Of a DNA stretch of 64,000 bases, positions 1 through 7,478 are shown one piece after another. The position numbers and the translations under genes were made by a program. This DNA is from Pedobacter sp. Leaf176 (GTDB lineage: Bacteria > Bacteroidota > Bacteroidia > Sphingobacteriales > Sphingobacteriaceae): assembly GCF_001424305.1 (NCBI RefSeq), contig NZ_LMPD01000001.1, positions 620,001-684,000 on the forward strand, written 5' to 3'. Position 1 is the stretch's first letter. Each line of letters begins with the position of its first letter. A model generated the notes under the pieces. The model was not told the origin of the DNA and ran no database searches. It saw only the letters and a list, made by a program, of their open reading frames with translations.

Positions 1-1525
1 CGACCCCGGCAAGTAAGTCTAGCTTCCCGTAAATGTGACCAACCATTTCATCTAATGAATAAACGTCAGAAAAGTAGGCTAAATTAGGACCCGGGCAAAT
101 GGCAACAGCCTTATTTTCTTTCGGTTTACTGATGTTATATTTTATGTAAGCTGAAGAGCATAAACCTTCACAAAGGCAGATTTTTTCGGTAACTGAATTA
201 AATTGAGCAGTAAACTCCTCATCAGAAAGTCCTGCCGATTTAAGACTTTCTATTTTTAAACGCTGATATACTCTGGAAGCCGTACAAATCGCCTGTTCAG
301 TAAATTCTGTATTGTTGCAAAGGTATTTTTTTGTACAGGGGCTTCCTGGTCTGCCCTTTTCAATACGTTCTAGTCGCTGTTTTTCGATACTGCTGTTTCG
401 GAAATTATTGAATTGGATGCCCAGGGGAGAAACTGCACTCAGATAAAAATCGTCATCCTGTGCATCGGCTAATTTGGCCAGGGTTTCGGCATCTACATTA
501 GTGGCTTCAGGAACCAAAAGAAATGGGCTACCCCAACCAGTTGCGTCAACGCCGTAATATTTTAGCAGGAAGTCATTTTCGTCTGCCGTACCTATGCCGC
601 CCTGAACGCTAACCCTTTGCCTTGGTGCTAAATCGACAGAAATATTTTTTTGTTGTAAAGCAGCACGGAACATTTCAAACAGTTCAGCCTGCATTGCCGC
701 TTTTTTTGTCTTAAATTCTTCTAAAATAGGACCTAACAGATAACCTTCAGTCGCGAATGCATGTCCGCCACAGTTTAAGCCCGATTCAATTCTGAATTCA
801 GAAACCCACAAACCTTTCTTTGCCAGGAATTTTGCCTGAATTAAAGCCGACCTGAAATCGCTCACTTTTAAAATGATCTTCTTTTTGATGAATCCGTTCT
901 CATCAGGGAGAAAATCGGTGAAATTTTCCATGTAACTGTAAAGCTTAGGATTCATACCTGCCGAAAGAATTAGAGAAGATGTTAATTCGCTTTCTGCAAA
1001 ACCACGCAATGCAGCTAAGGCGTCGGTATTTGCTTCGCCCGTAAATTCGTTATCAATGTAATTCATTTTATCAACTTTGGACATAATGTTAACGTCGATT
1101 GAACCGGGTTTCATCGCTTCGCGCAACCGGTTTTGAAAGGCGTTTTTGCTTTCACCTTCCGGATAATCGAGCATTAAGTCGTAACCCTGTTTCAGGTTGG
1201 AGGACTCCGGCAGAAGTTCAAAGTACCTGCATATATCGCTTCCCTTATTAAATTTCTGTTGCTTTAATTTCTCAAATTGAGCCGTAATTAAATCCTTAAG
1301 AAAATTCAGGTAAGTCTTAATTCTTTTAGCCCGGTAATCTTCTTCCGATTTTGGAATGGAGACAAACTTTAATCCAGCCTTTTCCGAATGGAAAGCGCGC
1401 ATACGTTCAATTAATTCATCATCTACAATGGAAATAACCGAGGAAATTCCATAACGGGCAACTTTTAAAGGCGTATCAATTGAGTAACCTAAACCTAAAA
1501 CCGGGATGTGAAAAGTATGTAGCAT
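1..1525 (-). CDS. Conserved hypothetical protein, possibly flavin-oxidoreductase-like (3' end cut by window edge)
   Basis: An open reading frame runs without stops from ATG at 1525 to the left edge (508 codons visible), so the C-terminus is missing. I do not recognise the family with certainty. Two glycine stretches, SGLNCGGHAFATEG and VSVQGGIGTADE, resemble the phosphate-binding loops of nitronate monooxygenase-type FMN TIM barrels, but this is a weak resemblance. The last 100 visible residues are Cys-rich, with KICLCEGLCSSAY as the densest part, which could bind a metal or Fe-S centre. No signal peptide or membrane segment is seen. A TAnnTTTG promoter element lies 20 bases upstream of the start. 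The gene is divergent from the next one and appears monocistronic within the window. Confidence 0.75.
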   Translation of the reverse strand, partial: MLHTFHIPVLGLGYSIDTPLKVARYGISSVISIVDDELIERMRAFHSEKAGLKFVSIPKSEEDYRAKRIKTYLNFLKDLITAQFEKLKQQKFNKGSDICRYFELLPESSNLKQGYDLMLDYPEGESKNAFQNRLREAMKPGSIDVNIMSKVDKMNYIDNEFTGEANTDALAALRGFAESELTSSLILSAGMNPKLYSYMENFTDFLPDENGFIKKKIILKVSDFRSALIQAKFLAKKGLWVSEFRIESGLNCGGHAFATEGYLLGPILEEFKTKKAAMQAELFEMFRAALQQKNISVDLAPRQRVSVQGGIGTADENDFLLKYYGVDATGWGSPFLLVPEATNVDAETLAKLADAQDDDFYLSAVSPLGIQFNNFRNSSIEKQRLERIEKGRPGSPCTKKYLCNNTEFTEQAICTASRVYQRLKIESLKSAGLSDEEFTAQFNSVTEKICLCEGLCSSAYIKYNISKPKENKAVAICPGPNLAYFSDVYSLDEMVGHIYGKLDLLAGV

Positions 1526-1544
1526 AATTTGTTCTTTGAGCCGA

Positions 1545-1552
1545 CAAACCTA
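1545..1552 (-). promoter_or_regulatory. Bacteroidota -7 promoter element
   Basis: On the minus strand this reads TAGGTTTG, a perfect match to the Bacteroidota -7 consensus TAnnTTTG, 19 nt upstream of the ATG at 1525. No convincing -33 TTTG is visible at the usual spacing. Confidence 0.45.
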
Positions 1553-1706
1553 TCAAAGGCGACGTAGAATCTTAGGGACATTGGTTACAAAAAAAGATGA
1601 CGGAAATCATTTTTTGAATCAAGTTGTCGAGTGCTATATTAAATCATCTTCAAATCATTCAATTTAATTATTCTTTAAAACATTACCTTCACCTAAAATC
1701 TTATCC

Positions 1707-2156
1707 ATGGAACATATCAAAGTTATTGGCATATCGGTCGAAACTACCAATCAGAACAATCAGGCTGCAACAGATTTGGGTAAGCTCTGGAATCAGTTCT
1801 TTGCTGAAGCAATCGCTGATAAAATCCCGGATAAAGAGAGTGATGCCATTTATGCCGTTTATACCGATTACGAAAGTGATTACACAGGTAAGTATACGAC
1901 CATTATAGGACACTTGGTAAGCACGCTAAATAACCTTCCTGAGGGTTTGGTTGGCCGGGAAATTAAAAATGAAAAGCTTTTTAAATATGTTGCTAAAGGA
2001 GAGATGCCAAACGCTGTAGTGGAAACCTGGAAGGAAATATGGGCAGATGACATTGCTCTATACCGGACTTATAATGCCGATTTTGAGGTTTATGGAGAAA
2101 AATCTCAGCAAGGGGCAAATTCAGAGGTGGAGATTTACATAGGGGTAAGGGGTTAG
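1707..2156 (+). CDS. GyrI-like / effector-binding domain protein
   Basis: This is a stand-alone 149-residue protein resembling the small-molecule effector-binding domain of AraC-type activators and GyrI/Cass2-like proteins. The support is the N-terminal strand HIKVIGISVETTN, then a helix containing LGKLWNQFFAEAI, the YAVYTDYESDYTGKYTTIIG strands, and a C-terminal acidic strand SEVEIYIGVRG. No DNA-binding domain is attached. Such domains sense cationic drugs or other ligands; the ligand here cannot be told from sequence. Start at ATG 1707, preceded by an AT-rich leader with no clear Shine-Dalgarno site. The gene stands alone, divergent from the 1..1525 gene. Confidence 0.7.
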   Translation: MEHIKVIGISVETTNQNNQAATDLGKLWNQFFAEAIADKIPDKESDAIYAVYTDYESDYTGKYTTIIGHLVSTLNNLPEGLVGREIKNEKLFKYVAKGEMPNAVVETWKEIWADDIALYRTYNADFEVYGEKSQQGANSEVEIYIGVRG

Positions 2157-2207
2157 TTGATACCTAGATGTATGCGCATGATTAAAATTTATGCGTATAT
2201 TTGATTT

Positions 2208-2453
2208 ATGAAAGCAAGGGTTAATTTAACGATTGAGGAAGAATTACTCATTCAGGCAAAAAAACATGCGGCAAAAATTGGTACAAGTGTTTCTGAATTA
2301 GTTGAAAGCTATTTCAGGAAAATAACACAGCCTAAACAACAAAAAGTGAAACTCTTCGAAATAGTTAACAAATTAGAGAAGCCAATTTTTCCGGAAGATT
2401 TCGATTTTAAAAAGGAATATTACGAAGCCAGAAAAGAAAAGTATGGTTTTTAA
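2208..2453 (+). CDS. DUF6364-type ribbon-helix-helix antitoxin
   Basis: An 81-residue protein that begins KARVNLTIEEELLIQAKKHA, followed by KIGTSVSELVESYFRKI, the strand-helix-helix pattern of DUF6364/RHH antitoxins. The N-terminal strand should contact DNA as a dimer and the C-terminal tail (residues about 45-81, many Lys and Glu) should wrap the toxin. It overlaps the PIN-domain gene by 11 bases, the usual antitoxin-first order, so the pair is very likely a type II toxin-antitoxin module that represses its own promoter. Confidence 0.8.
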   Translation: MKARVNLTIEEELLIQAKKHAAKIGTSVSELVESYFRKITQPKQQKVKLFEIVNKLEKPIFPEDFDFKKEYYEARKEKYGF

Positions 2454-2859
2454 GATTTTTCTGGACATTAATGTTCTACTGGACTTTTTCCTCAAAAGAG
2501 ATGACTTTGACTATGCGGAAAAAGTACTTCTTCTTGCCAAAGACGAGAAAGTTGAAGCATTCATAAGCATTTCAATTTTACAAACTACTTCATTTTACTT
2601 AGAGAAAAGTTATGGAAATAAAGTAGCAAAAGAACTCCTTTTAGAATTGTTACTCATTGTAAATATTATCGAATCCGATGAAGAAATCATTTTACATGCT
2701 TTAAATTCTTCTATAAATGATATGGAAGATGCGCTTCATTTCTACACTACGGTGAAACATAAGTTAAACTTTATAATTTCAAGCAATCATAATTTCCAAA
2801 AACTAAGCAGTACAAATTTAGAAATAATTAGTGCAAAAAAACTTCTAGAGTTGTTTTAA
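2443..2859 (+). CDS. PIN-domain ribonuclease toxin
   Basis: A 138-residue PIN-domain protein, the predicted VapC-like RNase toxin of the module. The first acidic ligand is D8 in the FLDINVLLDFF segment, and a second acidic cluster is DMEDALHFYTTVKHKLNFIISSN, where PIN proteins normally read D.EDA...IVT.N. The final motif reads IISSNHNF where active VapC homologues usually have T(R/N)N..DF, so the last metal ligand may be replaced. The start ATG at 2443 lies inside the antitoxin reading frame, suggesting translational coupling. The target RNA cannot be inferred. Confidence 0.75.
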   Translation: MVFKIFLDINVLLDFFLKRDDFDYAEKVLLLAKDEKVEAFISISILQTTSFYLEKSYGNKVAKELLLELLLIVNIIESDEEIILHALNSSINDMEDALHFYTTVKHKLNFIISSNHNFQKLSSTNLEIISAKKLLELF

Positions 2860-2917
2860 TGATAAGGTTTATAGTAAGGTTTTTAGGATATTACAACAGT
2901 TCTTTTAGTTTTGCGCG

Positions 2918-3217
2918 GTGAATAATAAAAGCGACCTTAAAATCTTTGCCATTGTATCGCTAACGATATTAATTTTGTTATTTGCTTACAATGTTACTCC
3001 GATAATTCAGATTAAGTTTCAACTCGTTAGCGATTTTATTCCTGCTAGCGTTTTCTACGAAGTGGCCAAACCATTCATCTATATAAGTACCTTTTATTTT
3101 TTATCCATTATCATTGTAGCTATATTATTTTTACGCAAAAAATACTTGCCGGTTATTATTTTTGGTTGTGTTGCATTTATTCTGAATCAGATTTTTGTTC
3201 ATTTGATCATGAACTAA
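2918..3217 (+). CDS. Small integral membrane protein (unknown function)
   Basis: A 99-residue protein with three predicted membrane helices: about residues 10-27, 46-68 and 76-97, joined by short charged loops. It starts with GTG at 2918; the sequence TAGTTTTGC ending five bases before the GTG resembles the -7 element TAnnTTTG, so the transcript would be almost leaderless. No family is recognised. It follows the toxin gene by 58 bases and precedes the thr leader; it need not be related to either. Confidence 0.6.
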   Translation: MNNKSDLKIFAIVSLTILILLFAYNVTPIIQIKFQLVSDFIPASVFYEVAKPFIYISTFYFLSIIIVAILFLRKKYLPVIIFGCVAFILNQIFVHLIMN

Positions 3218-3413
3218 TCTCGATTGTATGCACTTGCCTGAAAGAGGAGTCATGAAATATAACATTTATAATTCGGTAAATAAATTTACCCACTTGTTAG
3301 CTGCAGAATACCCTTCCTTAAAGCGGGTTAAATGAATTGCCGCGTTTGTTCCTACTCGCAATTGAAAGAATTAGACGAAGGTTCCAGGGAACTTTAATAA
3401 ATCTTATTGATTA

Positions 3414-3460
3414 ACCACCCCGCCCTGCGGGCACCCCTCCTTGAAAAAGGAGGGGAGTTG
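3414..3460. repeat. Two-hairpin intergenic REP-like element
   Basis: The GC-rich stretch forms two consecutive hairpins: GCCC/GGGC with loop TGC (3422-3432), then CCCCTCCTT/AAGGAGGGG with a GAAA loop (3434-3455). It is far more GC-rich than its surroundings. The wording (CCACCCCGCCCTGCGGG then CCTCCTTGAAAAAGGAGG) is familiar to me from intergenic repeats scattered in many Bacteroidota genomes; only one copy is in this window. Confidence 0.6.
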
Positions 3461-3563
3461 AACTCGATTCTGAAAATCCATATTAGTTTTCGGTTCATAA
3501 AATGCGGCTATTTCATTTGGTTAAACGTTTTATTAGAATATTTTCAAATAAATCTCGAAATCG

Positions 3564-3596
3564 TTTGCATTTAAGAAAAATAATCTGCTACTTTAC
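3564..3596 (+). promoter_or_regulatory. Candidate thr operon promoter
   Basis: A -33 TTTG (3564-3567) lies 21 bases before TACTTTAC (3589-3596), which matches TAnnTTTG except at the last two positions. Transcription would start near 3603, 17 bases before the leader peptide start. Spacing fits the Bacteroidota pattern; the -7 match is imperfect. Confidence 0.4.
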
Positions 3597-3619
3597 GGTG
3601 TACAAAATACACGAACAGA

Positions 3620-3685
3620 ATGATTTTTAATACTTCAATTATTACAACGATTATTATGACCACCGGGATAAACCAGCGGGGCTAA
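3620..3685 (+). CDS. thrL: thr operon leader peptide (Thr/Ile-rich)
   Basis: A 21-codon reading frame starts at ATG 3620 and stops at TAA 3683-3685. It has 5 threonine codons (positions 5, 9, 10, 14, 15) and 6 isoleucine codons (2, 7, 8, 11, 12, 17), so 11 of 21 residues are Thr or Ile; the core reads TSIITTIIMTTGI. E. coli ThrL is also 21 residues and Thr/Ile-rich with ITTG near its end. It is followed 35 bases later by a strong intrinsic terminator and then by thrA. The inferred role is attenuation: ribosome stalling at Thr or Ile codons when charged tRNA is scarce would prevent terminator formation. No Shine-Dalgarno sequence is obvious. Confidence 0.82.
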   Translation: MIFNTSIITTIIMTTGINQRG

Positions 3686-3719
3686 TTTGTTGTAAATTGA
3701 ATTAACATACAAAACACAG

Positions 3720-3756
3720 AAAGCGTCCCGACACAAATCGGGGCGCTTTTTTTTTA
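3720..3756 (+). terminator. thr operon attenuator terminator
   Basis: Stem AAGCGTCCCGA / TCGGGGCGCTT (11 pairs, one G-T) at 3721-3748 with loop CACAAA, followed by nine T residues. It lies between the leader peptide and thrA. The leader codons just before the stop contain CGGGGCT (3678-3684), which can pair with AGC..CCCG in the terminator's 5' arm (two-base bulge) and is a candidate antiterminator contact. Confidence 0.85.
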
Positions 3757-3838
3757 AACCAAACTAATGAAATGCCGGGCTATAGACCACAAAAATTTAA
3801 AAACCCGGTAATAATTTAGTTAAAACCAATATAGACTA

Positions 3839-6289
3839 ATGAAAGTATTGAAATTCGGCGGCACATCCGTAGGTTCGGCCGAGAACATTAAAACGCTGCT
3901 AAATATAGTAGCTGAGGAAAAATTAAAAAGCAATCCGGTAGTTGTATTATCGGCAATGAGTGGCGTAACCAATTTGCTAACCGACATGGCCGAAAGTGCC
4001 GGACGTGGCGAAGATTATGACGCAGGTTTAAAGGAAATCGAAGCAAAACATTTTGCAGTCATCCGTTCCCTTTTACCCGCAGCGGCACAAAACCCGGTAT
4101 TTACACGTTTGAAAATCTTCTTTAACGAACTGGAAGATTTATTGCAGGCGGTAACCAATCTTCGCGAACTGAGTTTGCAAACCAAAGATCAGATTTTAAG
4201 TTACGGCGAGCGTTGTTCTTCTTTTATGATTGCCCACATCGCCTCTCAAAAATTTCCTGAAGCACTTTATGTAAATGGGGCAGAATTAATTAAAACTGAC
4301 AGCAATTTCGGACAGGCGAAGGTCGACACCGGACTCACTGAATTATTAATTAACGATTTCTACCAGGCAAATCAGAGCAAGGTTTTATTTGTTACCGGTT
4401 TCATCGCAAGCAATGCCGCAGGTCGCGTGACCACTTTAGGCCGCGGGGGTTCTGATTATACCGCAGCCGTTTGGGGTGCAGCTTTAAACGCAGAGGAAAT
4501 CGAAATCTGGACGGATGTAAACGGTATGATGACTGCTGACCCACGCATCGTTAAAAAGGCTTTCTCTTTACCTGAATTGAGTTATACCGAAGCAATGGAA
4601 CTAAGTTATTTCGGGGCGAAGGTGATTTATCCGCCGACCATGATTCCGGCTTTCATGAAGAAAATTCCAATTGTAATCAAGAATACTTTCGAGCCCGATT
4701 TTTCAGGAACTTATATAAAAAGTGATGTACAAGCATCTAGCTTGCCGATAAAAGGCATTTCTTCTATCGACCACATCAGTATTATTAACCTAACCGGAAG
4801 TGGTATGGTAGGTAAAGCGGGTTTTAGTGGTCGGTTGTTTTCATTGTTATCCCGTGAGCAAATTAATGTGGTGTTGATTACACAATCCTCATCAGAGCAT
4901 AGCATTACCTTTGCGGTTAAACCAACCGATGCCGGACAGGCGATTGCTTTAATTAAAAAAGAGTTTGAACTCGAACTGGATGCTAATAAACTGGCTTTAC
5001 CGGAAGTGGAAAATAATCTGGCCGTCCTGGCTATTGTAGGCGAAAACATGAAACATACGCCGGGCATGAGTGGGAGATTGTTTAATGCTTTGGGTAGAAA
5101 TGGTATCAACGTCCGGGCAATTGCACAAGGTTCATCGGAATATAATATTTCCGTGATTATCAGTGCAGGTGATTTATCGAAAGCAGTAAACGCGGTTCAT
5201 GATGCTTTCTTTACTGATTTGAAACGAACGCTGAACATCTTCTGTTTAGGGACCGGAAATATTGGTAAAACTTTATTCCACCAATTGAAAGAGCAAATGC
5301 CTTTCCTGGCAGCAAACAACGATTTGCAGGTTAAGGTTACCGGCATCAGCAATACCCGGAAAATGATTTTCAATACAGATGGCTTATCGCTTGAAGATTG
5401 GGAAAATGAACTAAATACCAACGGAGAACAGGCTGAATTGGCTGGTTTTGTAGAGCGTATGAAATCGATGAATTTGCCAAACTGCATTTTCGTGGATAAC
5501 ACCGCAGCAGAATCGCCAATTGAATATTATCAGGAAATCTTCGAGAACAGCATTTCAGTCGTTACCTGTAATAAAAAAGGAAACTCTGCGGATTTTGCCC
5601 AATACAAATCGTTCAAAGATGCGGCCCGCAAATTTGGCGTGGATTTTTATTATGAAACCAATGTAGGGGCAGGTTTGCCAATCATCCGCACTTTGAAAGA
5701 ATTGATGATGAGCGGCGATAAAGTGGCGCGCATTGAGGCGATTCTATCCGGAACGATTTCTTACATCTTCAACAATTTTAAAGGCGATGCTGGTTTTTAT
5801 GAAACGGTTAAAGAAGCGCAGGAATTAGGCTACACAGAACCCGATCCCCGTGATGATTTAAACGGAAAAGATTTCATGCGGAAAATGTTAATCCTGGCAC
5901 GTGATGCCGGTTATCCTTTGGAAGCAGCCGATGTAAAAATCGATAATATTTTACCCGATGCTTGTTTAAACGCAACTTCTGTAGAGGATTTTTATTCAGA
6001 ATTGCAAAAAAACGCAGCTTACTTCGAAGATTTAAAGAACCAGGCGGCAGATGGCGGCAAGGTGCTGCGTTACATTGGCAAACTGGAAGACGGTAATGTA
6101 GAAATAAGCTTGCAAATGGTCGATGACAGCCACCCTTTTTACATGCTTTCAGGGAGCGATAACATTATCTCTTTTACAACAGATAGGTATAAATCTCGTC
6201 CATTAGTAGTAAAAGGGCCTGGCGCGGGTGCAGAAGTTACCGCTGCCGGTGTTTTTGCCGACATTATAAATGTGGGATCTTTAAGCTAA
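3839..6289 (+). CDS. thrA: Bifunctional aspartate kinase / homoserine dehydrogenase I
   Basis: An 816-residue fusion enzyme at the branch from aspartate to threonine and methionine. The aspartokinase half begins KFGGTSVG (residues 5-12) and contains the TTLGRGGSDYTA nucleotide and substrate loop; ACT regulatory domains follow at about 310-460 (LTGSGMVGKAGFSGRLF and MKHTPGMSGRLF repeats). The homoserine dehydrogenase half starts near residue 462 with the Rossmann motif CLGTGNIGKTL and has the TNVGAGLPII and LSGTISYIFN segments typical of the family. Length matches E. coli ThrA (820). It is the first gene of thrABC, 154 bases after the leader peptide stop, and is likely controlled by the attenuator and by threonine feedback on the ACT domains. 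Confidence 0.97.
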   Translation: MKVLKFGGTSVGSAENIKTLLNIVAEEKLKSNPVVVLSAMSGVTNLLTDMAESAGRGEDYDAGLKEIEAKHFAVIRSLLPAAAQNPVFTRLKIFFNELEDLLQAVTNLRELSLQTKDQILSYGERCSSFMIAHIASQKFPEALYVNGAELIKTDSNFGQAKVDTGLTELLINDFYQANQSKVLFVTGFIASNAAGRVTTLGRGGSDYTAAVWGAALNAEEIEIWTDVNGMMTADPRIVKKAFSLPELSYTEAMELSYFGAKVIYPPTMIPAFMKKIPIVIKNTFEPDFSGTYIKSDVQASSLPIKGISSIDHISIINLTGSGMVGKAGFSGRLFSLLSREQINVVLITQSSSEHSITFAVKPTDAGQAIALIKKEFELELDANKLALPEVENNLAVLAIVGENMKHTPGMSGRLFNALGRNGINVRAIAQGSSEYNISVIISAGDLSKAVNAVHDAFFTDLKRTLNIFCLGTGNIGKTLFHQLKEQMPFLAANNDLQVKVTGISNTRKMIFNTDGLSLEDWENELNTNGEQAELAGFVERMKSMNLPNCIFVDNTAAESPIEYYQEIFENSISVVTCNKKGNSADFAQYKSFKDAARKFGVDFYYETNVGAGLPIIRTLKELMMSGDKVARIEAILSGTISYIFNNFKGDAGFYETVKEAQELGYTEPDPRDDLNGKDFMRKMLILARDAGYPLEAADVKIDNILPDACLNATSVEDFYSELQKNAAYFEDLKNQAADGGKVLRYIGKLEDGNVEISLQMVDDSHPFYMLSGSDNIISFTTDRYKSRPLVVKGPGAGAEVTAAGVFADIINVGSLS

Positions 6290-6295
6290 AAGCAG

Positions 6296-6313
6296 AAAGA
6301 CTAAAGCTGAAAG
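6296..6313 (+). repeat. 18-bp inverted-copy intergenic word (copy 1)
   Basis: AAAGACTAAAGCTGAAAG in the thrA-thrB spacer recurs exactly, in reverse orientation, at 10357-10374 in the yicC-gmk spacer. The same thrA-thrB spacer also has a doubled CTTGATAC (6376 and 6390 area). Such short-word filler is confined to gaps between co-oriented genes here. Confidence 0.7.
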
Positions 6314-6402
6314 CGTCAGTTGAAATAAAAAAGATAAATTAAGGTGATGGAAAGTTATAGATTCCTGTCTCGATACTTGATACTCACTACTTGATACAAA
6401 AA

Positions 6403-7335
6403 ATGAAAAATAGCATAAAAGTTTTCGCTCCCGCCACAGTAGCCAACGTAGTTTGTGGCTTCGATGTGCTGGGTTTCGCCGTAAACGAGCCGGGCGATGA
6501 AGTTGAAATGCGTTTAACGGAAGCCCCGGGCGTAGTGATTAAAAAAATTGCCGGTGATGATGGTCGCCTGCCTTTAGATGCAGCGAAAAATACAGTGAGT
6601 GCAAGTGTCCAGCATTATTTGCAACACATTAACCGTTTAGATGTTGGTGTTGAAATTGAACTACACAAAAAGATGCCAATTGGTAGTGGTTTAGGTTCGA
6701 GTTCAGCAAGCACAGTTGCTGGTTTATTTGCCATCAACAAGCTTATGGGTGATTTATTAACCCCAAAAGAACTGGTTCCCTTCGCCATGAAAGGTGAGGA
6801 GTTGGCTTGCGGTTATGGCCACGCTGATAATGTTGCCCCGGCGATTTTAGGTGGCTTTGTTTTAGTGAGGAGTTACGAGCCGTTGGACGTAATTTCATTA
6901 CCCACCCCAGCCGGTATGTATGCTGCAATTGTCTATCCTGAAGTGGATGTGCCTACAAAAGATGCTCGTCAGATGATTCGCAGCAAAGTATTTTTAAAAG
7001 ATGCCGTTACCCAATGGGGAAATGTTGCCGGTCTGGTAAGCGGATTATTCATGAATGATTTCGATTTAATTGGCCGCAGTATGAAAGATGTTCTGGTCGA
7101 ACCAACACGCTCCATCTTAATACCCGGTTTCGAAGAAATGCGGACAATTGCCATGGAAAACGGCGCCATCGGTTTTGGAATCTCGGGTTCTGGTCCGTCG
7201 GTTTTCGCTTTGACAAAAGATGAAGAAACGGCCCGTAAAATAACCAAAGCCCAACAACAGCACTTACATAAAATTAATATTAACAGCAAAGCTTACGTTT
7301 CTTCGGTTAATGCGGAAGGACCGAGGGTGATTTAA
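6403..7335 (+). CDS. thrB: Homoserine kinase
   Basis: A 310-residue GHMP-family kinase that phosphorylates homoserine with ATP. Signature PIGSGLGSSSAS at residues 92-103 is the GHMP ATP-binding loop; the N-terminal KVFAPATVANVVCGFDVLGFA and the C-terminal GFGISGSGPSVFAL are typical of ThrB. ATG at 6403 is chosen over an in-frame TTG four codons upstream because it gives the standard N-terminus. It is the second gene of the thr operon, 113 bases after thrA; no terminator lies between, so co-transcription is expected. Confidence 0.96.
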   Translation: MKNSIKVFAPATVANVVCGFDVLGFAVNEPGDEVEMRLTEAPGVVIKKIAGDDGRLPLDAAKNTVSASVQHYLQHINRLDVGVEIELHKKMPIGSGLGSSSASTVAGLFAINKLMGDLLTPKELVPFAMKGEELACGYGHADNVAPAILGGFVLVRSYEPLDVISLPTPAGMYAAIVYPEVDVPTKDARQMIRSKVFLKDAVTQWGNVAGLVSGLFMNDFDLIGRSMKDVLVEPTRSILIPGFEEMRTIAMENGAIGFGISGSGPSVFALTKDEETARKITKAQQQHLHKININSKAYVSSVNAEGPRVI

Positions 7336-7399
7336 AGAAGGTGTAAGGTAAAAGGTTTAGGGCGTAGGGTTTGTACTCGGCGTCATAACCCTAATTCCT

Positions 7400-7421
7400 C
7401 GGTTTGTGTCTCCGCAGACCG
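7400..7421. repeat. REP-like hairpin in thrB-thrC spacer
   Basis: CGGTTTG (7400-7406) pairs with CAGACCG (7415-7421), one mismatch, loop TGTCTCCG. No T tract follows, so it is not a terminator. The loop and stem wording is like a hairpin repeat I know from other Bacteroidota intergenic regions. It could affect thrC mRNA stability. Confidence 0.45.
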
Positions 7422-7478
7422 AAACTTAGAATATCAAGATTGTGTGATAAACCAATCGAACAATAAAACAATTGAGCA

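Noticed and set aside
1624..1913. Open frames overlapping the effector-binding gene
   Set aside because: Out-of-frame shadows of the 1707-2156 gene without promoter or motif support.
2918..2920. GTG start of the 99-residue membrane protein as a frameshifted fragment of a longer gene
   Set aside because: No extension of the membrane-protein pattern exists in any frame upstream; the -7 element just before fits a genuine start.
3686..3838. Metabolite riboswitch in the thr leader
   Set aside because: No known aptamer core is visible, while the Thr/Ile-rich leader peptide and the terminator explain the region.
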